Shown one piece after another: positions 54,909 to 62,171 of a stretch of DNA of 64,000 bases. Position 1 is the stretch's first letter. Each line of letters begins with the position of its first letter. The position numbers and the translations under genes are program-made. The notes under the pieces are model-generated. The model worked only from the letters and a program-made list of their open reading frames with translations. It ran no database searches and was not told the origin of the DNA. The stretch spans positions 62,001 through 126,000 of the forward strand of contig JARLHI010000054.1 in the NCBI GenBank assembly GCA_031292355.1. Direction: 5' to 3'. The stretch is from Candidatus Obscuribacterales bacterium (lineage in GTDB: Bacteria > Cyanobacteriota > Vampirovibrionia > Obscuribacterales > Obscuribacteraceae).

Positions 54909-54932
54909 ACATGGTGGCACATGCCGCCATGT
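54909..54932. repeat. 24-bp near-perfect palindrome
   Basis: ACATGGTGGCA-CA-TGCCGCCATGT pairs along its whole length except one G-T. The half-site TGCCGCCA recurs at about 54959. It lies in the gene-free gap 54646-56012 and has no T-run, so a protein-binding or hairpin role is possible. Confidence 0.6.
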
Positions 54933-55043
54933 GTAGTACCAATAGGTGCACGAAGTCTGCCGCCACATCACATTTTAATTTAGCGGCTTGACGAATCGAC
55001 TGGAAAAATTCGGTAGTTTCTCGCGCGAGCTCGTGTCAAGCTG

Positions 55044-55270
55044 GTGTCATTCTGCAAATCGGTGAATCAGTGCGAATCCCTGATCCGCACATTTTCGTAC
55101 ATAAGGCTGCAAACTAAATCTGTGATAGCCGTGTCGATTCTTCACGGCGCCGTCAACGCCAGCCAAGCCTTTTTCATCATTGGGGTGAGCGGAGGAAACG
55201 ATTTGCTAACTCAGGGATGCGGACTAACAGTCGCGATTACTTATGCTCGGGTCAGCATACCAATTGCAAT
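55044..55270 (+). pseudogene. 3' remnant of a CPBP (CAAX-like) membrane protease gene
   Basis: The frame contains RTFSYIRLQTKSVIAVSILH, GAVNASQAFFIIGVSGG and NDLLTQGCGLTVA. An aromatic segment, then RTxSv.a...HG..N, resembles the final transmembrane part of CPBP-family proteases. There is no upstream part of such a gene and no ribosome site, so it is a detached end. The stretch 54646-56012 otherwise holds short repeats and a 35-codon ORF (55473-55580) I cannot support. Confidence 0.42.
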
Positions 55271-55287
55271 TTTGCAAAGAAGAGAAA

Positions 55288-55308
55288 CAACAACAACAAC
55301 AACAACAA
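55288..55308 (+). repeat. (CAA)7 microsatellite
   Basis: Seven uninterrupted CAA units directly after the protease remnant. As with the (GAA)9 at 9619, the run lies at the edge of a detached gene end. Confidence 0.95.
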
Positions 55309-56012
55309 CTAAGTAGTAAATCTAGAAAAAACAACTCTGCACGAGTTTTGAATGCCACCAGATACAACACTGAGAAAACAATGTTGCTCTGTGCAGATTG
55401 TCACCTGGCGTTGAGCGGAAATAGGATAGTGACTCTCCCTGCGTTCCGGAAAACAACATTCCGGATGACAGCATGACGGATGACAGTAGACAAACCCAGG
55501 AAGCTAACGCAATAATCGCGGCAAAAGATGCTGAAGTACAGCGAATTCTTTACGCTTCAATTCCGGAAGAACCTGACTAGATTGAAAAAATTTCCATCGT
55601 AACTGAGCCGAACGAGCACATCGCCTGTCGTCTGCCGTTAGCGTTCTAAATCTTCTGCCGTCATTTTCAACCCGAAAAGCCGAGAAGGCTTCAAACGTCT
55701 TCCGTCAATCTGCACGCAGTGTCCCCATTCCGCTGAGAAATAGCAGCCGAACCTTGAGGTGCCAATAAAAAGTGTCTTGAGTACAACTTGAGAAAGAAGC
55801 TTGTCAAGGCAGTCGGTTTCACCACGCTACGAAATTCCTCTTGAGGTTTTGAAAATATATGTCATCGATAACCAAATGCCTATTCGCATGGATTTGTTGG
55901 CACATTGCACTGCAATTTGGCTAGTCCTCTGTGCCGATAAAGAGTCGGACCGAGTAGACTTACTATAGAGGCAACCCACTTGAACAGATTCGAGTCAATT
56001 CGAGTTGAATAA

Positions 56013-56414
56013 ATGAGCACGAACCAAATAATTTCACTGCTTTTCTACACGGCAGCCTTCTACAATCTGCTTGGTGGAGCCATCTTTGCCTTTGCCGCGC
56101 CCGCGATTTTTGATCTCGCAAAAGTAGCCCCACCCAGTCACTGGGGCTATGTAGAATATCCGGCCTGGATATTGATGATTTTTGGCGCTCTTTGCGTGCA
56201 GATAGCAAAAAAACCGGCACTCAATCGCAATTTAATTCCGTACGGCGCCGCTCAGAAATTAGCTTTTGCAGGCGTCGTCATTTACTACTGGATTGCCAAT
56301 CAAATGCCATCAGTGTGGTATCCATTTGCCATCATAGATCTGCTGTTTTTGGCCGGCTATCTCTGGGCGATGTATTCACTCGCCCAGACGACAAAGCAAC
56401 TTACGACTTACTAA
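56013..56414 (+). CDS. Small four-span membrane protein
   Basis: 133 residues, almost wholly hydrophobic: ISLLFYTAAFYNLLGGAIFA, YVEYPAWILMIFGALCVQIA, KLAFAGVVIYYWIANQMP and FAIIDLLFLAGYLWAMYSLA. A small unassigned membrane family; no catalytic residues stand out. Convergent with the TPR gene, 19 bases apart. Confidence 0.7.
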   Translation: MSTNQIISLLFYTAAFYNLLGGAIFAFAAPAIFDLAKVAPPSHWGYVEYPAWILMIFGALCVQIAKKPALNRNLIPYGAAQKLAFAGVVIYYWIANQMPSVWYPFAIIDLLFLAGYLWAMYSLAQTTKQLTTY

Positions 56415-56433
56415 AGCCACGAGAAGGCTTCCA

Positions 56434-58572
56434 CTATTGTGTTGCTGAATCCGAGGTATTTGGCAGAGAGTCATTGATCTCAGACGCTTGTGATTCGAGT
56501 TTTTTCGCATCCTCGGATTTTCCTTCCAGAACTTCTACCTGAGCGAGTTTTGTGATCGCCGCAGCGTATTGTTTGGAATGATCGCCAAAGCCCGTTTTGA
56601 GGATGGTCACTGCTTGTTGCAAGAGCGAATCAGCCTCAGCAAGTTGTTTTTCAGCTGCAAGTACTCCAGAGAGGCTTACCATTGCTTGCGCTGTCAAAGG
56701 CCTATCTGCTCCGTAGCAGTGTTGTCTGATTTTCAAAGCTTGTCGAGCTAATGACTCTGCTTCTTTCAGTTTGGATTCCTTCAACAGTACGGTGCTCAAA
56801 TTCATGAGCACCGTTGCGGCAATTGGCGTTTCAGGCCCCGTGAGTTGATCGGGATTCAAGCTCAATGCTGTTGCAGTCAGTGCCACCACATCGTCTCCAC
56901 CGCCAAATGCTTCATTGGCAGAAAGCTGCGATGCAGCATCATCGAGCACCGCATTTGGGTCCACCTTTTGTTTTTGCACCTTCATTGTATTGCACATTGT
57001 CAGCGCGTCTCTGAGATCTTGTTCGGCTTTTGCCAACTGCGCCATCTGCGCATGAAGGTTGCTGAGACTAATCAGCGTCATGATCACTTGCGCATTTTGA
57101 TCGCCTTCCAGCTTTCGATAAATGCCCAATGACTGCTGATAAAGTTGCTCTGCCTGATCGTACTTCTTTTCCTTCACGTCCAAAACTGCCAAACTTTGCA
57201 ACGATGATGCAGTTTGGCGATGATTAAGACCAAAAGCGGCTTTGCGAATGTCCAACGCCTGCTGGAAATATGACTGAGCGTCGCCATATTTTTTCTCCAT
57301 CAAACAAACCCAGCCAAGATTAGCCAATGCATTGCCAACTTCAGGATGCACTTGTCCAAGACTTTTTTTCGAACGTTCCAGCGCTTCAGTCAGTACAGAT
57401 GTGTCTTTACTGTCAGGAGAACTCGCGTCGACTTTTGCCGTAGCAGCAAGTCCAAGTTGAAATGGTCCAGATTTAGGCTGTTTGCCTGAAGCAGAATTTG
57501 CCTGGGAGTACGACAATATTTGTTTGTAGATTTGCTCCGCCTCTGCATATTTCCCCTCCTGCAAATAGGTAGATGCAAGCCTATTGAGGATGATTGCATT
57601 GATATAGTGGTCCGCAGAAAACGACAATTTGCTGAGGTCCTGAGCTATCGTTAGCTGCGTTTCCGCTTGCTCATGTTTGTTTTCGCGATTGTAGAGGTCT
57701 GCTAACTCGATCAAAAACCAGACCACTTGACGATGCTGTGCCACTGATGGATTTTGCGTTTTCTTGTCCGTGCTAATGGCCTTGTTGAGCATTGACTCTG
57801 CGCTGTCCAACCGGCTCGTTTCCATGTATGTTCTAGCTAAACGGCCCATCGCTAATGCCAAACCACCATAGTCAAGATTCTGCTCTCCTTCATACAAACC
57901 GAGTGCCCGTTTGAGAGGGGGCTCTGCCTCATCGAATTTCCCTTGCTGATTGTAGATTTCACCTAGCAACATATTGGCTCTTGCCGCTTGGTGTGGATGG
58001 TTGTTGCCAAGGAAAGTCAACGCCTGCTTCACTTTCTGCTCGGCATCTGTCAGCTTATCCTGGGCAGTCAGACACCCTGCAATCGACATAATGGGATCGG
58101 CGAGATTAGAACTGCTGGCACCATATTGTTGTTGCAGAACATTTAATGCCTCGTTGTTCTGACTTATAGCCCCATCAAGATCTCCCAAAGCTTGGTTAAT
58201 ATTGGCGCACGTCGAATGTGCACGCGCCACCAAATCTGGTGCCGGCGACTGCACCTGTTTCAACAGTGCTAACGCTTGTTGACAAGCCACTAGCGCCGCC
58301 TTATCGTTGCCTGCTTGTTCGCACGCATTGGCGTGAGACAGCAAGTCTCCAATGAGTCTGGCATTGATTACTCCGGTCGCTTTCAAAGCGTCGACAGCTT
58401 GGGAAAAGAATTGCTCTGCGCGATCGTATTGACCACCCTCCATAGCCTGTCGTCCCTGTTGTTCTGCCTGAGTCGCTACTGATTGCGGAGGCGACTGGGC
58501 AAACACAACATATGGCTGCGAGAGCCACAAACACAAAACGATGGCGCTTCTCAACTTTTTCGTCAAATGCAT
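56434..58572 (-). CDS. Exported protein with many kinesin-light-chain-type TPRs
   Basis: 712 residues. Signal peptide (LCLWLSQPYVVFAQSP). TPR units run nearly end to end: EQQGRQAMEGGQYDRAEQFF, MLLGEIYNQQGKFDEAEPPL, RLASTYLQEGKYAEAEQIYK, LGWVCLMEKKYGDAQSYFQQ, ALDIRKAAFGLNHRQTASSL, and MVSLSGVLAAEKQLAEADSL near the end. The last 30 residues are polar. Similar in style to the TPR part of the caspase protein at 9988 and the lipoprotein at 15664. Presumably a periplasmic or surface scaffold; the partner is unknown. Confidence 0.82.
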   Translation of the reverse strand: MHLTKKLRSAIVLCLWLSQPYVVFAQSPPQSVATQAEQQGRQAMEGGQYDRAEQFFSQAVDALKATGVINARLIGDLLSHANACEQAGNDKAALVACQQALALLKQVQSPAPDLVARAHSTCANINQALGDLDGAISQNNEALNVLQQQYGASSSNLADPIMSIAGCLTAQDKLTDAEQKVKQALTFLGNNHPHQAARANMLLGEIYNQQGKFDEAEPPLKRALGLYEGEQNLDYGGLALAMGRLARTYMETSRLDSAESMLNKAISTDKKTQNPSVAQHRQVVWFLIELADLYNRENKHEQAETQLTIAQDLSKLSFSADHYINAIILNRLASTYLQEGKYAEAEQIYKQILSYSQANSASGKQPKSGPFQLGLAATAKVDASSPDSKDTSVLTEALERSKKSLGQVHPEVGNALANLGWVCLMEKKYGDAQSYFQQALDIRKAAFGLNHRQTASSLQSLAVLDVKEKKYDQAEQLYQQSLGIYRKLEGDQNAQVIMTLISLSNLHAQMAQLAKAEQDLRDALTMCNTMKVQKQKVDPNAVLDDAASQLSANEAFGGGDDVVALTATALSLNPDQLTGPETPIAATVLMNLSTVLLKESKLKEAESLARQALKIRQHCYGADRPLTAQAMVSLSGVLAAEKQLAEADSLLQQAVTILKTGFGDHSKQYAAAITKLAQVEVLEGKSEDAKKLESQASEINDSLPNTSDSATQ

Positions 58573-58725
58573 GATTGTCTTCTTTGAGCTAGTAGTAACA
58601 AATAGTACCGTCCGACAGAATTTTGAAGACTATTATATGTGGACTTACAATACAGATAGTGTTCTGTTAAGCATTGATTTTTCTGCTCCGCATCCATAGA
58701 ATCATGTCCGCACAAAGAGAGCGAA

Positions 58726-59055
58726 ATGAGCCGCGATAAAAGTCTGGAAGAAATACTGAACCACGATCTGAGCTCCCAGCCCGGGGTCACTGAGAAGGCG
58801 ATGTTCGGCGGGTGGGCGTGGTTCCTGAATGGCAACCTTCTGTGTGGCGCCCGTGATGACGGAATGTTGGTGCGCCTGGGCAAGGACAATGACCATTGGG
58901 CCCTGCAGATGCCAGGCGCGGTTCCTATGGTTTCGCGCGGTCGGCGTATGCACGGCTGGGTGCGAGTCGCGCCGGCAGTCTATGGCGATGACGCACTCCG
59001 CCGCAAGCTAATTGATTCGGCTCTGTCATTCGTCCAGTCACTACAAAAGAAATAA
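58726..59055 (+). CDS. TfoX N-terminal domain protein
   Basis: 109 residues with AAGAGAG ahead of the ATG. The TfoX-N signature is complete: EKAMFGGWAWFLNGNLLCGA, DDGMLVRLGKDN and GWVRVAPAVYGDDALRRKLI. The C-terminal TfoX domain is absent, as in many stand-alone forms, whose role is not settled; full TfoX/Sxy activates competence genes in gamma-proteobacteria. The gene is clearly more GC-rich than its surroundings, pointing to recent transfer. Confidence 0.88.
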   Translation: MSRDKSLEEILNHDLSSQPGVTEKAMFGGWAWFLNGNLLCGARDDGMLVRLGKDNDHWALQMPGAVPMVSRGRRMHGWVRVAPAVYGDDALRRKLIDSALSFVQSLQKK

Positions 59056-59134
59056 GAAAAATAATTTCGAATAAATAGAATTTTTTCGCTCTCTCTTCGG
59101 TTAACCCCTTTGGAAGTTAAAGCGAGGACCAACC

Positions 59135-60037
59135 ATGACCAGCGAAATTGACCGCAGAGAATTTTTAAAATTAGCCGGAATCGGCGGCGTAGTGTTCATG
59201 TCTGGAATTCATGGATTGCCTGGCATTGCCATGCCGGGTAACAAAGACTTTTATTTTGTCCAGCTTTCAGATAGCCACTGGGGCTTTGAGGGAGCAAAGA
59301 TAAATCCCGACGCAAAGGGAACCCTGATAAAGGCCGTAAAAGAAGTAAATGCATTGAATCAAAAGCCAGATTTCGTTGTTTTTACAGGCGATTTGACGCA
59401 GACGACCGATGACACGAATATTCGCAAAGCGCGAATGAAAGAATTCAAGGAAATAGTTGGAGAATTAAATACCAAAGTGGTGCACTTCATGCCTGGGGAG
59501 CACGACGCCTCTATTGACAAGGGCGAAACGTATAAAGAATTCTTTGGAGATACTCATTACACCTTCGAGCATAAGGGTGTGCACTTCATTGCCATAGATA
59601 ATGTATCGGACCCTACAGGAAGCATTGGCACAGAACAACTTGAGTGGCTAAAAAATTCTCTAGCAACAATAAAGCCTGACGCCGATATCGTTGTTTTGAC
59701 ACACAGACCTCTGTTTGACCTCTATCCGCAGTGGGACTGGGCGACACGCGATGGTGCCAAAGCGATCGAATTATTGATGCCTTTTAAAAACGTAAGTGTG
59801 TTCTACGGCCATATCCACCAAGAACATCATCACATGACTGGACATATCGCTCATCATTCAGCCACTTCGCTCATGCTGCCGATGCCGGTTGCAGGCTCGA
59901 CACCCAAGCGCATGCCAATACCGTGGAACAGTGATGAACCATATAAAGGCATGGGCTTTCGCAACGTACTCAGCGAAACAAAAATCAAAAAATTTGAGCT
60001 AAATCAATATCCAATCAATGAGGCAGCAAAGGTATGA
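59135..60037 (+). CDS. Tat-exported calcineurin-like phosphoesterase
   Basis: 300 residues. Twin-arginine signal (DRREFLKLAGIGGVVFMSG). Two-metal phosphoesterase motifs: FVQLSDSHWGF (D-x-H), VVFTGDLTQT (GD), MPGEHDAS (GEHD in place of the usual GNHD), VVLTHRPLF and FYGHIHQEHHH (GHxH). The substrate is unknown. Tat export implies folding and metal loading in the cytoplasm. Four-base overlap with a CuA-type cupredoxin gene suggests the two work together outside the cytoplasm. Confidence 0.85.
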   Translation: MTSEIDRREFLKLAGIGGVVFMSGIHGLPGIAMPGNKDFYFVQLSDSHWGFEGAKINPDAKGTLIKAVKEVNALNQKPDFVVFTGDLTQTTDDTNIRKARMKEFKEIVGELNTKVVHFMPGEHDASIDKGETYKEFFGDTHYTFEHKGVHFIAIDNVSDPTGSIGTEQLEWLKNSLATIKPDADIVVLTHRPLFDLYPQWDWATRDGAKAIELLMPFKNVSVFYGHIHQEHHHMTGHIAHHSATSLMLPMPVAGSTPKRMPIPWNSDEPYKGMGFRNVLSETKIKKFELNQYPINEAAKV

Positions 60038-60399
60038 AAATTTGTACTGGTATCAGGAGCAAATTGATATCTGCACTGATGTTGTTTTGTCTATTAGCAC
60101 TCACAGCGCAGGCTGCAGAAACTGCAAAAACAATACAGATAAATGCCAAAAGGTATGAATTTACTCCCTCCGAAATTGTCGTTAAAAGAGGCGTCCCCGT
60201 GGTGCTTCAACTATCCACGGAGGACCGCTCACACGGCTTTTCTGCGCCTGATTTCGACATAAGAACCGACATATTGCCAGGCAAACCTACTGAAGTAAAG
60301 TTGTTGCCTACAAAGATTGGCAAGTTCGATTTCTTCTGCGATATCTTCTGCGGAAGCGGACACGAAAGCATGCTAGGAAAAATAATTGTCATAGAGTAA
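60034..60399 (+). CDS. Exported CuA-type cupredoxin
   Basis: 121 residues. Signal peptide (LMLFCLLALTAQAAE). The single domain fits cytochrome-oxidase subunit II: KRYEFTPSEIVVKRGVPVVL, His67 in SHGFSAPDF, and FFCDIFCGSGHESMLG with Cys102, Cys106, His110 and Met113, the full C-x3-C-x3-H-x2-M binuclear copper pattern. Unlike true subunit II it has no oxidase partner here and no membrane hairpin. It could be an electron carrier or copper-binding protein. Overlaps the phosphoesterase gene (ATGA). Confidence 0.85.
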   Translation: MKICTGIRSKLISALMLFCLLALTAQAAETAKTIQINAKRYEFTPSEIVVKRGVPVVLQLSTEDRSHGFSAPDFDIRTDILPGKPTEVKLLPTKIGKFDFFCDIFCGSGHESMLGKIIVIE

Positions 60400-60409
60400 T
60401 AAATAAAAA

Positions 60410-60604
60410 GTGAGATTCATTCAGGCCCGCACGAAAGTTCTAGTCATGCTGCTTGCTTCGACAATGCTCATGCAAAGCAATGCCGTTGTCTTTGCTGCTT
60501 CTAACGCTCTTCGCCCCTCATCAACCAATGCTCAGGAAAATGAGATGCCGAACTCGAGTAAACGCACTGTGTCGAGCAAGGTGAGATTGAAAGGTTCTCG
60601 TTGA
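60410..60604 (+). pseudogene. Truncated gene for an exported protein
   Basis: From a GTG at 60410 the product is 64 residues: a signal peptide (VLVMLLASTMLMQSNAVVFA) and then only about 35 mature residues (LRPSSTNAQENEMPNSSKRT). No ribosome site is clear. Its end runs into the broken HTH gene on the other strand, so it is probably the N-terminal stub of a longer gene cut by the same event. Confidence 0.35.
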
Positions 60605-60715
60605 AACTTTAAGGGCTAATGCCCCGACAATATCTGCACGGCTCAAACCCTCTGGGTGACCTTTTAAAAGAGTCTCTATCGCTTGAAATTCATTGTTCGG
60701 TAAATGTTTTGACAT
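60590..60715 (-). pseudogene. N-terminal fragment of a winged-helix gene
   Basis: From the ATG at 60715 it reads MSKHLPNNEFQAIETLLKGH, PEGLSRADIVGALALKVSTR and TFQSHLA, then the likeness ends. EGLSRADI...VSTRTFQSHL is the opening of a winged-helix domain (typical RTLQRxL form). The rest of the gene is missing. The promoter side is intact and carries a striking phased repeat (60723-60791). Confidence 0.45.
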
Positions 60716-60722
60716 ATCAACG

Positions 60723-60791
60723 TTCGCGCAACCTATTGTGCTGTTCGCGCAATTACGCCATAAGTTCGCGCAATTAACGGGTTTTCGCGCA
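60723..60791 (-). promoter_or_regulatory. Four phased TTCGCGCA operator-like repeats
   Basis: TTCGCGCA occurs at 60723, 60744, 60765 and 60784 (spacing 21, 21, 19), mostly extended to TTCGCGCAATTA. On the minus strand this is TAATTGCGCGAA ahead of the broken winged-helix gene start at 60715. Spacing near two helical turns places all sites on one face of the DNA, as in a cooperative operator. Confidence 0.6.
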
Positions 60792-60799
60792 GTTAAAGC

Positions 60800-61456
60800 T
60801 TACCGAATTCTCTCGAGACGCTTGTCTACACGCTCGCCGTTTTCTTCAATAACGGCCCTATCGGCATCCACCGAAATGACCGAAATACTTTCGAAGTGGT
60901 CGCCTGCTCCTAGCGAGAGCGCTTTTGGCCAGTTGTTTCTCAAACGCGCACTTAAATCAGTAACCGAAAATATCGCTTTATTGCCGACGATACCAGTCAG
61001 TTTGATTGAATTAACAAGAGTGGGACGCTCAGGTGGAGCAGGCAGATCAGAAACTGGCAACTCATTTGTAGAACCAGGATACGACGGCGTTGACGGAGGC
61101 GGCGGCGGAATTTTTAAATAAGGATTGCTTGCGGACAATCCGCCTCGCGCCTCCTCTTTTTTGACGACAGCCGACTTGCTTGCAGGTGACAGCTTATCTG
61201 GTGCCAGCAAGGATGCGTCATGTGACGGGAAGTGTTTGAACCCGGTCACAGGAGCCAGTGGATCGCTGCGCCCAGAATCGCTCTTAGCCTGTTCCTGGGC
61301 CTGAGTACGCGTAGTTGCAGGCATTGTCACAGCAGTTTCGCTAGCAGTCGACTGAGCTGCCGCAGGCGCTTGAGGAGATGATTGTGCCTGCACACTCGCC
61401 GCCAATAAAAAAACGACGACACTCAAACTACTACTGTGAAATAAATGTCTCATCAT
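60800..61456 (-). CDS. PilP-like type IV pilus protein
   Basis: 218 residues. Signal peptide (LSVVVFLLAASVQAQSSP). A long Ala/Pro-rich linker is followed from about residue 145 by a small beta domain (SIKLTGIVGNKAIFSVTDLS, SLGAGDHFESISVISVDADR) that fits the PilP/secretin-interacting fold. It would link the PilMNO inner-membrane complex to the outer-membrane secretin. Starts four bases after pilO stops; last gene of the operon here, with no pilQ before the broken genes. Confidence 0.7.
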   Translation of the reverse strand: MMRHLFHSSSLSVVVFLLAASVQAQSSPQAPAAAQSTASETAVTMPATTRTQAQEQAKSDSGRSDPLAPVTGFKHFPSHDASLLAPDKLSPASKSAVVKKEEARGGLSASNPYLKIPPPPPSTPSYPGSTNELPVSDLPAPPERPTLVNSIKLTGIVGNKAIFSVTDLSARLRNNWPKALSLGAGDHFESISVISVDADRAVIEENGERVDKRLERIR

Positions 61457-61460
61457 CGCC

Positions 61461-62171
61461 TCAAGGTAAGTAGTAGACGATCATCAAAAACGACATCATC
61501 GGCTGTGTCACTTTCAGTTTATTCGCTTTATCAAAAGCTGGAGCTTTGATATCAGTGGTTTGACCGGCCATGGCAATAGAAACATTTTTTATACCGATGA
61601 CGCGCTGGTAATTTTCCAGTTTACGCATTAATTTGACAAAGTTATCGTAAGACCCCGTGACGAAAACTGTTTTGGGCAATTGTTTGAGAGTTGGCTGCTT
61701 ATCGATGTCATCAGTCTTTTTGACAGCTGTGTTTTTGTTGTCTGGCCTGACCGCAGGATGAGAACCTAAAGTCAGCTTGTTACCATTTTCTTTAATTAGC
61801 GTTTGCATTTGCTCTTCCGAGGCATGCAGTTGTTTCAAAACCTCAGCTTCTGGATTTTCCACACCCACTAAATCGAGATCGCAACTATTACAAATTTTTT
61901 CCAAGTCAAGAACAAGAAGGTCTAATTCAGGCGTTTTTGGCACAGCTCCATGGAGCAATTGAATGTCAGATTCAAGTCTTGCCTTCTCCGTTTCAGCCAG
62001 ATGTTTCTTTTGCAATTGTTTGACTAAAACATCGTTGCTTGCCTGACGTTGCTTCAAATCTTCTGCTTTTGCTTGAGACTCTACAAACGTTGGATACACA
62101 TCAAAGTAAGCAAGCATGAGAGCGCCAACAAAAAGACCGATACAAAGTAGTAATTTATAATTACGGCCCAT
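61461..62171 (-). CDS. pilO: Type IV pilus assembly protein PilO
   Basis: 236 residues. One N-terminal membrane span (YKLLLCIGLFVGALMLAYFD), a coiled coil (QASNDVLVKQLQKKHLAETE), then a ferredoxin-like C-terminal domain (KTVFVTGSYDNFVKLMRKLE, VIGIKNVSIAM, MMSFLMIVYYLP) typical of PilO. Forms the inner-membrane alignment complex with PilM/PilN. Overlaps the pilMN gene by 11 bases. Confidence 0.82.
   Translation of the reverse strand: MGRNYKLLLCIGLFVGALMLAYFDVYPTFVESQAKAEDLKQRQASNDVLVKQLQKKHLAETEKARLESDIQLLHGAVPKTPELDLLVLDLEKICNSCDLDLVGVENPEAEVLKQLHASEEQMQTLIKENGNKLTLGSHPAVRPDNKNTAVKKTDDIDKQPTLKQLPKTVFVTGSYDNFVKLMRKLENYQRVIGIKNVSIAMAGQTTDIKAPAFDKANKLKVTQPMMSFLMIVYYLP

Noticed and set aside
55473..55580. 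35-codon acidic ORF (MTDDSRQTQEANAIIAAKDA...)
   Set aside because: No ribosome site and it begins within short CGGATGACAG-type repeats. Too little to support a gene.
60723..60791. Possible CRISPR or replication origin iterons
   Set aside because: Only four short sites, no unique spacers of CRISPR size, no cas, rep or dnaA gene nearby. An operator before the HTH gene fits better.
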